Of a DNA stretch of 64,000 nt, positions 7,827 through 16,835 are shown piece after piece. The stretch covers positions 1 through 64,000 of the forward strand of contig JBBRCX010000007.1 of NCBI GenBank assembly GCA_038204465.1, in the 5' to 3' direction. This stretch comes from JBBRCX01 sp038204465 (GTDB lineage Bacteria > Planctomycetota > Phycisphaerae > Tepidisphaerales > Tepidisphaeraceae). The notes beneath the pieces were generated by a model. It was not told the DNA's origin and did not search any database. It saw only the letters and a list, made by a program, of their open reading frames with translations. Position numbers and translations under genes: made by a program. The number at the start of each line of letters is the position of its first letter. The first letter of the stretch is position 1.

Positions 7827-10172
7827 ATGGCGGCTTGTGAGAACGAATTCGGCGCTGCGCTCCTGGACGCCATCCCTTACCCCGTCATCGTCCTTGACGT
7901 CAAAGGGCGAATTACCCGGTTCAATCGGACTTGCGAAGAGGCGAGTGGCTTGTCGCGGCTTCAGGTGCTCGGACATGCGTTCTGGTCGGTGCTTGATAGC
8001 GCCGCCGCTGAGGCAGCGAAGAGTGCCATGGCCGATGTCATCGCCGCTAACTCAGCGCGCGCCCTCGAAGCCGATTTTGCCGCAAGGTCCACCGGGGGCG
8101 GGCGCTTTGCCTGGCGCCTGGCGCCTGTCTCGATCGACAACACGCAATACCTTGTCGCCACCGGCGCCGAACTGACCGGTGGCCCTTCGCGCGATCTTGC
8201 CGCGGGCAAGCCTGATTCCGTGAGTCAAACGCAGGACGCTCTGCGCGAGAGCAAACGCCGCCTGCAGTTGATCGTTGATAATTCGCCAGACCTCGTTTTC
8301 GAGCAGGACACCCAACTCCGCCTCACCTGGATCTCCAGGATGTCGGATCTGCTCCAACCGAACCAGCTCATTGGCAAGGCCGATCGAGACTTTGTCGGAG
8401 CCGAGGAGGCGCAGCGGCTGGCGGAAATCAAAAACCGTGTGATGCGCAGCGGGGCGCCCGAAAAATTCGAATGTGGTCTCGAGTACGGCGGCCGCTGGTT
8501 CGACTTTGAGCTCATTGCGCAGAGGCGGCTCGATTCCAAGGGCGCTGTGGCGGGCGTCACCTGCTATGCGCGGGACATCACCGGCCGCAAGCGCGCAGAG
8601 AAGGAACTCCGATCGCTCAATGCCGAGTTGCAGGCTCTCAACGCCACCCTTGAAAGCCGCATCGCCGAACGAACCTCGGCGGTCGAGGAGCATTCCCGGC
8701 AATTGGAGCGCTCCGAACAGGCGCTGAAGGATCACACGCGGGTGCTTCGCTCGATCCTCGACAGCATGGGGGATGGCGTGATGGTCTCCGACAACGAAGC
8801 GCACTTCGTGCTCATGAACCCCGCCGTTCAACGCATCATGGGAATGGGCGTCACCCAGGAACTGATGCACCGCAGGCCCGCTCATTACGGGCTGTATCTG
8901 CCCGACATGAAGACCCTGTATCCGCCCGAAGAGCTGCCGCTCGCTCGCGCCTTGCGCGGCGAGGCGGTAGACGATGCGGAAGTCTTCCTGAGAAACGCCA
9001 GTCGGCCGGATGGTGTGTGGATTACCATTACCGCCCGTCCCTTGATCGGCGAAGGCGGCGTCATCGAAGGCGGCGTGATGGTGATGCGCGACACCACCCA
9101 ACGCCGTCACGCGGAGGAGGAGCTTCGGTTTCGAAAGAGCCTGCTGGAGGCGCAGACGGAAGCATCCATTGAGGGAATTCTGGTCGTCGCCGAGGACGGC
9201 CGAATCGTTTCCTTCAACCGCCGCTTCGCTCAGATGTGGGACATCCCAACCGACGTTCTGGCATTGCAGTCGGATGACGCGGCGCTGCAGCACGTGCGCG
9301 ACAACCTGCTCGATCCCGACGAATACATGCGCCGCGTCGACCACCTCTATCGTCATCCGCTCGAGTACGGCCGCGAGGAGGTTCTGCTGCGCGACGGGCG
9401 CACCTTCGACCGCTACAGCGCGCCCATCACCGCCCCGGACGGCGCCTACTACGGCCGCGTCTGGTTCTTCCGCGACGTCACCGCGCGGCGGCGAGCGGAA
9501 GACGCGCAGCGCCGATTGGCCGAGCGCTATCGCAGGCTGGCACTCGAGGTGGATCATCGCGTCGGGAACAATCTTGCCGGCCTGTTGGGACTCGTCGCCG
9601 AGATGAAGCAGCGCACAACCGACGTCGCCGTCTTTGCGGCGGCGCTGGAGGGGCGGCTCATGGGGATGGGGACGGTCCATCGTCTGCTGACGGACGCGGG
9701 ATGGGAATCGGTCGAGCTTCGGTCGTTGGTGCAGTCGGCCGCCGCTGCTATGGAGCGAATTGCGCCGTTTCAGGCGAAGCTGGTGCTCGAAGGGCCTCCC
9801 GTGCCGCTGGCGCCGCGGCAGGCAGTCACGCTCATGATGATCCTCGTCGAATGGTTCACCAACAGCTCGAAGTACGGCGCCCACAGCGCCCCCGGGGGCA
9901 CCGTCATGGTCTTGTGGGAGTCATTGCCTGGCGATCAGGGTCGAGATCTGCGACTGCGGTGGAAAGAGGTCGATGGCCCGCGCACCACGACCCCGGGCAC
10001 CACTTCTCTCGGAACCGACCTGGTGAACGCTTTCGTCACGCGCGAACTCCGCGGGCGCTGCACGATCGAATATCCTCCCGACGGCGCCGCTTACGAACTG
10101 TCGTTCTGCACCCAGGACCACGCGGGTGACGGAGCCGCCGCTGCTGAGGAGCAAGAGGCACAGATCCCGTAA
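7827..10172 (+). CDS. Multi-PAS sensor histidine kinase (HisKA_2 type)
   Basis: 781 residues from the ATG at 7827, with GGAG ten bases upstream. Four PAS-like sensor modules precede the kinase core, each starting with a pattern such as LDAIPYPVIVLD, LIVDNSPDLVFEQD, ILDSMGDGVMVSD and EASIEGILVVAED. A coiled coil at about 255-300 follows the second. The phosphoacceptor is His577 in EVDHRVGNNL, the H-box style of HisKA_2/HWE-related kinases. The ATPase domain has EWFTNSSKYGAHS as N-box. There are no transmembrane segments, so it is cytoplasmic. No response regulator lies next to it, so the partner is unknown. Confidence 0.88.
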   Translation: MAACENEFGAALLDAIPYPVIVLDVKGRITRFNRTCEEASGLSRLQVLGHAFWSVLDSAAAEAAKSAMADVIAANSARALEADFAARSTGGGRFAWRLAPVSIDNTQYLVATGAELTGGPSRDLAAGKPDSVSQTQDALRESKRRLQLIVDNSPDLVFEQDTQLRLTWISRMSDLLQPNQLIGKADRDFVGAEEAQRLAEIKNRVMRSGAPEKFECGLEYGGRWFDFELIAQRRLDSKGAVAGVTCYARDITGRKRAEKELRSLNAELQALNATLESRIAERTSAVEEHSRQLERSEQALKDHTRVLRSILDSMGDGVMVSDNEAHFVLMNPAVQRIMGMGVTQELMHRRPAHYGLYLPDMKTLYPPEELPLARALRGEAVDDAEVFLRNASRPDGVWITITARPLIGEGGVIEGGVMVMRDTTQRRHAEEELRFRKSLLEAQTEASIEGILVVAEDGRIVSFNRRFAQMWDIPTDVLALQSDDAALQHVRDNLLDPDEYMRRVDHLYRHPLEYGREEVLLRDGRTFDRYSAPITAPDGAYYGRVWFFRDVTARRRAEDAQRRLAERYRRLALEVDHRVGNNLAGLLGLVAEMKQRTTDVAVFAAALEGRLMGMGTVHRLLTDAGWESVELRSLVQSAAAAMERIAPFQAKLVLEGPPVPLAPRQAVTLMMILVEWFTNSSKYGAHSAPGGTVMVLWESLPGDQGRDLRLRWKEVDGPRTTTPGTTSLGTDLVNAFVTRELRGRCTIEYPPDGAAYELSFCTQDHAGDGAAAAEEQEAQIP

Positions 10173-10200
10173 AGCTCGCGAACCAGGCAGGGCCAAACGC

Positions 10201-10222
10201 GGCACGAGCGTCTTGCCGTGCC
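10201..10222 (+). terminator. Weak hairpin after kinase gene
   Basis: GGCACG at 10201-10206 pairs with CGTGCC at 10217-10222, 29 bases after the kinase stop. No T-tract. Possible terminator only. The remainder of the 300-base gap to scpB shows no gene. Confidence 0.25.
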
Positions 10223-10471
10223 AGCGCACACTCACCTGCCACCCGACCGCGTAACTCCCGACCCCCATTACCGCCATCCTGCTGCATCCTCGCATCGTTC
10301 AGCAAGACGGCGTGAGGTGGGCGATCGCGGTGCTCGTTGGTAGCACCAATGGCATCAAATTTCCGAATGCGAGTCGCAGGACCCGGCTTCTGAGCGCGTG
10401 TGCCGGACCAATAATGCTGCACCCGGTTGCTTGAAAACGCCGATCATATGTCGAAGATCGGAGAATCCGTT

Positions 10472-11176
10472 ATGGTGATGAGACTGGTGCGCGACGAGCA
10501 AGAGGTTAGCGAGTTGCAGGATAACGAGGCGCAAGCCGACCGCCGGGAAGCCGACCTGGATCGGGCCGATGCCGAGGAGGCGGATGGCCTGGTCGAGGAT
10601 GTTTCCGATGAGTCCAGCGACGATGGCGGCCAATCAGTAACAGCGGCAGACATTGCCGTGGATGTTGCCATCCTGGAGGCGCTGCTCCTCAGCACTCATC
10701 ATCCCCTCACCGCCGGGCGGCTGGCGGAGCTGATGGACCTCCCGACCACGAAGCCCATCCGGCAGGCCGTCAAAGCCCTCAACGAACAGTACGTTTCCAC
10801 CGCCCGATCCTTCCGCATCGAGCAGGTTGCCGGCGGCTACCAGATCCTCACGCTCCCGGAATTTGGCGAGCACCTGAAGAAGCTTCACCAGCGCGAGGCC
10901 GACGCGAAGCTGACCAAGGCGGCCCTCGAGACGCTCTCCATCATCGCTTACAAACAGCCGATCCTCCGCGCCGACATCGAAGCGATCCGCGGTGTCGCCT
11001 GCGGCGAGACCATCCGCAGTCTCATGGAGAAACACCTGGTAAAAATCGCCGGCCGCGCCGAGGAGCCGGGCCGGCCGATCCTTTACGGGACCACCAGGAG
11101 ATTCCTCGAAATCTTCGGCCTCAATTCCCTGAAGGACCTTCCGCAGCCTGAGGGGATGGGAAAGTCCCCAGCCTGA
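10472..11176 (+). CDS. scpB: Segregation and condensation protein B
   Basis: 234 residues from the ATG at 10472 (GGAGA eight bases upstream). Earlier in-frame TTG and ATG codons at 10427 and 10448 are possible. ScpB binds ScpA and the SMC ATPase in the bacterial condensin that organises newly replicated origins. Tandem winged-helix domains are visible: ILEALLLSTHHPLTAGRLAELM, then ALETLSIIAYKQPILRADIEAIRG and RPILYGTTRRFLEIFGL. The first 55 residues are an acidic, low-complexity extension (Glu/Asp rich) not needed for the fold. scpA is not adjacent. Confidence 0.92.
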   Translation: MVMRLVRDEQEVSELQDNEAQADRREADLDRADAEEADGLVEDVSDESSDDGGQSVTAADIAVDVAILEALLLSTHHPLTAGRLAELMDLPTTKPIRQAVKALNEQYVSTARSFRIEQVAGGYQILTLPEFGEHLKKLHQREADAKLTKAALETLSIIAYKQPILRADIEAIRGVACGETIRSLMEKHLVKIAGRAEEPGRPILYGTTRRFLEIFGLNSLKDLPQPEGMGKSPA

Positions 11177-11194
11177 TCGCGCGCTTTCGCGCGA
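11177..11194 (+). terminator. Hairpin abutting scpB stop
   Basis: TCGCGCG, loop CTTT, CGCGCGA directly after the scpB stop codon. A compact GC stem with a tetraloop and no U-tract; plausible as a terminator or an mRNA 3' stabiliser. Confidence 0.4.
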
Positions 11195-11287
11195 CACTTC
11201 GGCACGGTGCCTACCGGGCATCTCGCCGTGCAGGCGATTCGATCGACCGAAGCATCCACCGACTCAGAGGTATCCTCTGCGCCACCT

Positions 11288-12127
11288 CTAATTCTCGTGC
11301 AGCGGACTGCGCTGCGCAGCCGCTTTCACTGCCGACGGCGGAACGCCGGTGACGGTTTTGAATACGCGCGAGAAATGAAACGCGTCCGCGAAGCCGAGCC
11401 GGTCTGCCACCTGCACCACTTTCAAACCCTGACGCAATAGTCGGCGCGCCACTTCCACGCGGTGCCGGCGGACGTATCGCACGGGCGGCTCGCCGGTCTC
11501 TTCACGAAAGCGATGCGCCAGCTTGCTGGAACTGACATGCAGCACGCCGGCGAGCGCCTCGACGGACCACGCGCGCTGCGGTGACTGCTCCACCAACCGG
11601 CGCACCCGGCTGACCAGGCCATGGGGACCGAGCGCCGGCGACGGGTGCAGCGCGATCCTCGCCCACAATTCCGCAACACGGCTCAAGAGGAGCCATTGCC
11701 ATTGCGGAGGCTGATCCAGCGCCAGCCCGACCGCCTCGTCGAGCAGTCGCAACATGCCGTTGGGCGCGGGATCGTACACAAACGCTTCGTCGCGATGCGC
11801 AGCGATCAGTCGATCGACCTGCACGGCGGCCGCCCCAGCGAGCATCAGGTAGCGCACGTGCCAGGGCGCTGCGCCCGCCAGCTCCTGCATGCGCGTGCCC
11901 TTCTTCACCACGATCAAACAGTCCCGGCGATGCAGCAGCGTCTGAGAGCGCAGTTCCGAGCGCGCTTGCCCCGTCTCGGTCAGAAGCAGCAGGGTCCGGT
12001 CCAGGATTTGTGCGGGGTAAACCGAACCCGGCGCAATCGTCTCGTCGACGGCCCAGATTTCCTTGAACACTGGACGCAACGGTCCCCGCCCCACCGTTAT
12101 CCGCGACAGCCGGCGCGATAGCTCCAT
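11288..12127 (-). CDS. AraC-family transcriptional regulator
   Basis: 279 residues from the ATG at 12127; the longer open frame upstream is not family-like. The N-terminal 160 residues form a cupin-like sensing region. The C-terminal 100 residues hold two helix-turn-helix motifs: SVEALAGVLHVSSSKLAHRF and VVQVADRLGFADAFHFSRVF, the AraC signature. It is divergently transcribed from the PhyH dioxygenase gene (12214) with 86 bases between. Divergent AraC regulators often control the neighbour, so that dioxygenase is its likely target; this is inference. Confidence 0.88.
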   Translation of the reverse strand: MELSRRLSRITVGRGPLRPVFKEIWAVDETIAPGSVYPAQILDRTLLLLTETGQARSELRSQTLLHRRDCLIVVKKGTRMQELAGAAPWHVRYLMLAGAAAVQVDRLIAAHRDEAFVYDPAPNGMLRLLDEAVGLALDQPPQWQWLLLSRVAELWARIALHPSPALGPHGLVSRVRRLVEQSPQRAWSVEALAGVLHVSSSKLAHRFREETGEPPVRYVRRHRVEVARRLLRQGLKVVQVADRLGFADAFHFSRVFKTVTGVPPSAVKAAAQRSPLHEN

Positions 12128-12213
12128 GCAGAAAACGATATGCAGCCCTGCGGAAAGTGCAATGGACGACAGTGGACGAATCTGATCCAGTGGCACACCA
12201 ACCGGAGTAAACG

Positions 12214-12996
12214 ATGGATGAGCGAGATCTGCAGGCGAAGGTGGAATCGGTTCGGCGTGACGGCTACGTCGTGGTCCCCGGCGCCCTCCCGCCAGACGTG
12301 CTGGCCCCAATGCTGCGGCGTTATGACCAGCTGATGGACGAATACATCGCCAAAGTCCACGGCGATGGCCCGATCCCCGGGCATGTCGACCTCACGCGCA
12401 TCCTCGAGCGCGATCCCGTCTTCGAGAAACTGATGGACTGGCCGGCGGTCTTTCCGATTGCTCGCGGCGTGATCGGACGTGACGTCACCCTGGCCGGCGG
12501 CGGCGAGGCCGACTACCGCCCGGCGCGCGCACCGGCCTACATCAGCTGGCATAACGATTGGGCGTGGATGGTGGACACGGCCTACCCGCGTCAGAACTTC
12601 TGGGTCCGCTGCAGCTACTTCCTGGACGATGTGACGGATGAGATGGGCCCGTTTACGCTCCTGCCAGGATCGCACCTGGCGGGCGGCCCTCCACCGAAGG
12701 AACACACCAGCCCCGAAGGACAGCCGCGCGATATTCCAGGCATGGTGCGCGTAACCGGCAAAGCCGGCACGTGCCTGATCAACAACACGGAGATCTGGCA
12801 CACCAATACGCCCAACCGCTCAGACCGCCCGCGCAAACTGATCATGCTGTGCTACAAGCACGCGTGGATGCGGCAGTGGGAGGAGGACGGTTACGAGCTG
12901 TCGCGCGATTTTGCCGAGCGGCAAACCTCCCCGCTTCGCCGCCAGCTGTGCGGCATCGGCGTATGGCACAACTTGCAGATGGATTGGGTTGCGTAG
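12214..12996 (+). CDS. Phytanoyl-CoA dioxygenase (PhyH) family protein
   Basis: 260 residues, start supported by GGAG upstream of the ATG. It belongs to the iron(II)/2-oxoglutarate-dependent PhyH group. The proximal metal triad is seen in ISWHNDWAW (HxD). The distal His is in EIWHTNTPNRSDRPR, where the Arg would bind 2-oxoglutarate. N-terminal FERDGY-like sequence reads RRDGYVVVPGAL. The length is normal. The substrate cannot be read from sequence; family members hydroxylate small metabolites. It is divergent from the AraC regulator, its probable controller. Confidence 0.85.
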   Translation: MDERDLQAKVESVRRDGYVVVPGALPPDVLAPMLRRYDQLMDEYIAKVHGDGPIPGHVDLTRILERDPVFEKLMDWPAVFPIARGVIGRDVTLAGGGEADYRPARAPAYISWHNDWAWMVDTAYPRQNFWVRCSYFLDDVTDEMGPFTLLPGSHLAGGPPPKEHTSPEGQPRDIPGMVRVTGKAGTCLINNTEIWHTNTPNRSDRPRKLIMLCYKHAWMRQWEEDGYELSRDFAERQTSPLRRQLCGIGVWHNLQMDWVA

Positions 12997-13042
12997 GGGC
13001 GGGGCCCTCGCGCATCGCGCGCCCGAGCCTTGAAGCGCGCTC

Positions 13043-13120
13043 ATGAATACGCTTCGAGAGAAATTGTTCTTCCTCGAGAACGGCTACCTGCACGTTCGCG
13101 GCGTGCTTGAGCCGGATGCG
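13043..13120 (+). pseudogene. Truncated PhyH-like 5' end
   Basis: Starts with an ATG and reads MNTLREKLFFLENGYLHV then RGVLEPDA, matching the first 25 residues of PhyH dioxygenases (helix, then GYLxVRGxL). After that the frame continues with unrelated Arg/Pro-rich sequence and none of the HxD...H metal ligands. It sits 46 bases after a complete PhyH gene. Interpreted as a decayed gene start. Confidence 0.5.
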
Positions 13121-13156
13121 CGTTCGCATGCTGATCTTCGGCCGGTCCAGAGCGTC

Positions 13157-13420
13157 TTACCGCGCTCGCGTCGACACATCCCTGCGAGGGTTGTTCCCGC
13201 GCGAGGCGTGCCGCTCGTTCCCGGTGTAAGTTCGGCTCATGTCGCGCCGGTCGCCGCGGTGTTTGCCGCCTCCAGCCTTCACCGGCCGGTTTGCCTCTGT
13301 GCGCATCACCTGCGGGACGTTCGGAGTGGTCGGCGAAACAGGGGGGATATTGCTGATCGCCGACCGTCCCCGCTGCTTTCGATTCTTGCCGCCATTCATG
13401 CCTTTAGCTTTCTTGGCCAT
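13157..13420 (-). CDS. Small basic hypothetical protein
   Basis: 87 residues, strongly basic and Gly/Asn-rich (MAKKAKGMNGGKNRKQRGR), with GGGAG six bases before the ATG. Third codon positions are mostly G or C, as in the neighbours, which supports coding. No recognised domain; disordered and possibly nucleic-acid binding by composition alone. It runs into the region where the PhyH fragment ends, so its C-terminal residues (after about 70) may not be ancestral. Confidence 0.45.
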   Translation of the reverse strand: MAKKAKGMNGGKNRKQRGRSAISNIPPVSPTTPNVPQVMRTEANRPVKAGGGKHRGDRRDMSRTYTGNERHASRGNNPRRDVSTRAR

Positions 13421-13624
13421 TTCTGCTCCCGGTGAGAACTAACGTGGTTTCCACTAACCTGACGCGAGCAAGGCTTATGCCGCGATCGACTGCCCTGGCG
13501 AGCCCGACGGTTTCAAAGACCGCAGTGTGCCGACACGCTGCGATTTGTACCTGTCTGGCTCTCCGCGCCTGCGATGGCTTTCCACGGGCGATGGCTGCCA
13601 GACTGCGATCGCTCCCTGACTCGC

Positions 13625-14317
13625 TTACGATTTGCCATACACGGGAACGAGGGCGCCGCTCGTCAGCGCGTTGGCGGGACTGGCCAGAAAATACATGGCC
13701 TGCGCAACCTGCTCGACCTTCGGCCAATCCTGAAAGTTCGCGGCAGGCATCGAACGCCGGTTCGCAGGCGTGTCCATGATCGAGGGCAGCACGGCATTCA
13801 CGAGAATCCCGTCGGCTTTTACCTCTTCCGCGACACACTGGGTAATCGAGGCAACGGCCGCCTTGGAAGTGCTGTAAGGAATCATCCCGCCGGTGGGAAC
13901 GATCGCGGAACGCGCCGATACGTTCACGATGCGTCCGCCTTTTCCCGAACCGCGGATCGCCTTGACCGCCTCGCGGCAACAGAGGAAGCAGGTGAGCGCG
14001 TTCATCTCAAAGAGCCGGCGAAACTCCTGGATGGACGTCTTCTCGATGGGCGACATGGCAAATCCGCCGACGATATGCAGCGACGCCCAGAGGTCGTCCA
14101 TTTCGCCATAGAGCTTCTCGACAGCCGGCTCGGAAGCGACATCCACCTGGTGCAGATTGACGCGGTCGCGGAGTGTGAAGTGACGCAGTTCGCTCTCGAC
14201 CAGCCACGTGACCTCGCACCTGGCCCCTCCATCGAGCAGCGTTTTAACCACCGCTTCGCCCAGGGCGCCGGTGCCGCCGGTGACCAACACGCGCCGTCCG
14301 TCGAATGAGTTATCCAT
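13625..14317 (-). CDS. Short-chain dehydrogenase/reductase
   Basis: 230 residues from the ATG at 14317; a TTG eight codons upstream is an alternative. Classical SDR: the dinucleotide-binding loop TGGTGALG is near residues 14-21. The catalytic Ser is in VNVSARSAI, and the Tyr/Lys pair is in YSTSK (about 150-154). The NNAG motif usual for classical SDRs is replaced by HIVGGFAM, as in a subset of SDRs. Cofactor and substrate are not deducible. It ends about 200 bases downstream of the small basic gene. Confidence 0.85.
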   Translation of the reverse strand: MDNSFDGRRVLVTGGTGALGEAVVKTLLDGGARCEVTWLVESELRHFTLRDRVNLHQVDVASEPAVEKLYGEMDDLWASLHIVGGFAMSPIEKTSIQEFRRLFEMNALTCFLCCREAVKAIRGSGKGGRIVNVSARSAIVPTGGMIPYSTSKAAVASITQCVAEEVKADGILVNAVLPSIMDTPANRRSMPAANFQDWPKVEQVAQAMYFLASPANALTSGALVPVYGKS

Positions 14318-14531
14318 GGTAACCTGCGCTTTCGCTTTCAAGCCGGGGAATTATGGCCTGAAGCGGATCGAGCATTAACCCTTCGATGCCTGAGCCCGCG
14401 GTTTCGTCGCACTCGCGCCCAATCGGAAGCGATGCCCGAGCACGTCAGGTCGGTAGCTCGCCCAGATGAAGAACCAGGGCGGCGCCGCGCGGCAGGCGCG
14501 CCTGCTTAGATCGAAGATAACGCAACCGTTC

Positions 14532-15359
14532 TCAATCGTCAGCCTCACTCGAATCATCGCTCGCCTCGGATGTTTTTTGTCCGCGCGCGGTCGCTTGGTT
14601 CGACTGCCGGTCCGCCAGCGCGTGCAGCGCACGAACTTCTCGGGCCGTGAGCGAGCGAACGTGCCCGGGTCCCAGGCCTTCCAGCGTAAGCGGGCCCATT
14701 CGCACGCGGGTCAGGTCGCGCACCTTGTGCCCGAGCCTGGCCAGCATCCGGCGGACCTGGCGGTTGCGGCCTTCGCGGATCGTGATCTCCAGGATGCTCT
14801 TGTCGCGCGACCGCTTCACGACCTTCACATGGCTGCGGCCCGTCTTGAAGCCGCCAGCGCCGCTCGGACTCGCGAGCCAGATCCCCTTCTCCAGCTCCTG
14901 CAATGTTGCGGCGCGGACATGACCATCGACGACCGCCCGGTAGGTTTTGGAAACCCCGTAGCGCGGATGCGTGAGACGGTTGGTCAGCTCGCCGTCGTTC
15001 GTCAGGAGCAGCAGCCCGCGAGACTCCGCGTCAAGCCGGCCCACTGGATAGACTCGCGCCGGCAAGCCGGGCGGGAGCAGGTCGATCGCGCGCACCTGCT
15101 CGCCCTGGGCGACGTTCGTGCTGTAAACGCCTTTTGGTTTGTTCATCAGAAGGTAGAGCCGGACTCGTGCTTGCCGCGCCTCGAAGCGGACCGGCTCATC
15201 ATCCACCTTCACTCGATCGCGCTCGGGATCGATCAGGATGGGGAGCCGCGTGACGAGCTTCCCGTTCACCGCGATGCGCCCCTGCAAGACCATCTCCTCG
15301 ACATTGCGGCGCGAAGCGATGCCGGCATTTGCGAGGATCTTTTGAATGCGCTCTTTCAT
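14532..15359 (-). CDS. rluB: RsuA/RluB-type rRNA pseudouridine synthase
   Basis: 275 residues from the ATG at 15359; the open frame further upstream is non-homologous. It isomerises a uridine in rRNA to pseudouridine. An S4 RNA-binding domain covers residues 1-60 (ILANAGIASRRNVEEMV, GRIAVNGK). The catalytic motif is VGRLDAESRGLLLLTNDG with Asp110. The conserved REGRNRQVRRM segment follows near residue 205. The C-terminal 40 residues are charged and low-complexity. The family is certain. Which rRNA (16S for RsuA, 23S for RluB/E/F) is inferred, so the symbol is tentative. Confidence 0.88.
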   Translation of the reverse strand: MKERIQKILANAGIASRRNVEEMVLQGRIAVNGKLVTRLPILIDPERDRVKVDDEPVRFEARQARVRLYLLMNKPKGVYSTNVAQGEQVRAIDLLPPGLPARVYPVGRLDAESRGLLLLTNDGELTNRLTHPRYGVSKTYRAVVDGHVRAATLQELEKGIWLASPSGAGGFKTGRSHVKVVKRSRDKSILEITIREGRNRQVRRMLARLGHKVRDLTRVRMGPLTLEGLGPGHVRSLTAREVRALHALADRQSNQATARGQKTSEASDDSSEADD

Positions 15360-15386
15360 ATGTCTGATGACGCCGGCTTCATGGGT

Positions 15387-15407
15387 GCGCGGGCGTCCCG
15401 CCCGTGC
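15387..15407. repeat. Short palindrome between manA and rluB
   Basis: GCGCGGGCG and CGCCCGTGC separated by TCC, a nine-pair stem with one G-T. It lies in the 80-base gap between two minus-strand genes. Similar GC palindromes occur elsewhere in the window (25864, 58396), suggesting a REP-like interspersed element. Confidence 0.45.
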
Positions 15408-15439
15408 GAGCGATGCGACATGCACAAGCAACTCGGGCG

Positions 15440-16477
15440 CTACTCCACATAGCGTGCCGTAGGAAAAGTGATCTCCAGCCAGACACAGTCGGTCAGCGTC
15501 TTGATCGTCGGGTTCTTCATGACGGCCGGCAGAAGCACCGTATCGCCCCGCGCCACATGCGTTGGCTCTCTCGTGCCCTCGACGCGCAAATCCGCGTGCC
15601 CGTCCAGCATCATCCACACAACCGGCTCGTCATAGGGCACCGGCTCCTCAACCCCTTCGGTGAACCGCACTTTCTCGATCTTGAAGTACGGACTGGTCAC
15701 GAGTCGCGAAACGGTCGTGAAGAAACCCGCGACATGACTTCGCGGCTGCTTCGGCTCGGGCGCGCCCGAGAAATCAATGCACCGCATCGCCTGCTCGACG
15801 TGAAGCTGGCGCATCTTGCCGGTGCCGGGGTCCACTCGATTGAAGTCAAACACACGATACGTGGTATCGCTGGGCGTCTGCACCTCCGCGGCGAGGATGC
15901 CGGCGCCCAGCGCGTGGATCGTGCCGCTCGGCAGGTAATAGCACTGGTCCGCCTTTACCGGAATGCTCTTGATGAATTGCTCGACGGAGCCGCGTCCTAC
16001 CGCCTCGCTGAACTGTTCCCGCGAAACGCCGGCCGTCAGGCCTTTGAAAAGACGCGCTCCCGGATCGCTCTGCACGACATACCAGGCTTCGCTCTTCAAG
16101 TGTGCGCCGGGATTGTCCTCCGCATAGCGCTGGTCGGGATGCACCTGCACCGACAGGTCGTCCCGGGCATCGAGGAACTTGATCAGGATCGGAAACTGCC
16201 CATGCGGGCCGACGAGCGGAACATCGCCATGCAGATCGCGGCCGAACTCACTGACAATCCAATGGAGCGAGCGCCCCGCAAGCGCGCCTTCGGCGACTTC
16301 GCTGCTCACCCAATCGCCCGAGTTGTCGATCACGCCGGGCGGGAAATCATACAGTTCCCAGCTTTCGCCGATGGATTTGCCCGGCGGAAGGCCCTTGCCC
16401 AGCACCGTCTGAAGCTTGCGCCCGCCCCACATTTTCTCGAGGAATCGCGGCTTGAATTTGAGCGGGTATAGCGACAT
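15440..16477 (-). CDS. manA: Mannose-6-phosphate isomerase, class I
   Basis: 345 residues from the ATG at 16477. It interconverts fructose-6-phosphate and mannose-6-phosphate, the entry to GDP-mannose and polysaccharide precursors. Cupin metal ligands are visible in SVQVHPDQ (Gln, His) and HLKSEAWYVV (Glu), with a further His in LPSGTIHALGAG. The N-terminus KPRFLEKMWGGRKL is typical of short bacterial PMIs. It could supply sugar nucleotide for the exopolysaccharide locus 31 kb away; that link is inference. Confidence 0.9.
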   Translation of the reverse strand: MSLYPLKFKPRFLEKMWGGRKLQTVLGKGLPPGKSIGESWELYDFPPGVIDNSGDWVSSEVAEGALAGRSLHWIVSEFGRDLHGDVPLVGPHGQFPILIKFLDARDDLSVQVHPDQRYAEDNPGAHLKSEAWYVVQSDPGARLFKGLTAGVSREQFSEAVGRGSVEQFIKSIPVKADQCYYLPSGTIHALGAGILAAEVQTPSDTTYRVFDFNRVDPGTGKMRQLHVEQAMRCIDFSGAPEPKQPRSHVAGFFTTVSRLVTSPYFKIEKVRFTEGVEEPVPYDEPVVWMMLDGHADLRVEGTREPTHVARGDTVLLPAVMKNPTIKTLTDCVWLEITFPTARYVE

Positions 16478-16630
16478 GGCACGTACCGAAAACGCCTGCA
16501 CCGACTGAGCGGCCAGGCCCCACCCGAGCGACTATCGTCCTGTCTTCGGCAGTGATACCACAACCGTGGGCCGGCACAATCAGCCTCGGAGCGGCCTCGG
16601 AGCGGCGCCAACCCACCGCTGACGGCGGCC

Positions 16631-16750
16631 ATGAGCAACGGCCTGTCGTATCTCGTCGAGCGCTTGAAAGGACAGGCCATCGTCGGTCACATCACACTGG
16701 ACAAAAGTGAGCGCTCGGAACTGGCCAGCCTGGTAACTGAACAACTTTGA
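16631..16750 (+). CDS. Small open frame with coding bias (39 residues)
   Basis: ATG to TGA with strongly GC-ended codons. The product begins MSNGLSYLVERLKGQ, continues with AIVGHITLDKSE and ends VTEQL. No good ribosome-binding site is visible, and the same frame is open upstream, so this may be the end of a longer decayed gene. Function unknown. It lies between manA and a minus-strand lipoprotein gene. Confidence 0.4.
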   Translation: MSNGLSYLVERLKGQAIVGHITLDKSERSELASLVTEQL

Positions 16751-16767
16751 TCTCGGCCGACACACAT

Positions 16768-16807
16768 AAAAAAACCGCGCCGCGTTGCCTCTCGGCATGC
16801 GCGGCGC
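16768..16807 (-). terminator. Rho-independent terminator for the small lipoprotein gene
   Basis: Stem GCGCCGCG (16777-16784) with CGCGGCGC (16800-16807) and an inner TGCC/GGCA pairing, followed on the minus strand by seven T residues. It ends the transcript of the gene at 16836-17048. Confidence 0.8.
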
Positions 16808-16835
16808 AGTGATCTAACGTGCGCTTACGGGCTGA

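Noticed and set aside
13404..13979. 191-residue minus-strand frame overlapping the SDR
   Set aside because: A shadow of the SDR gene in another frame; Arg-rich without domain signal.
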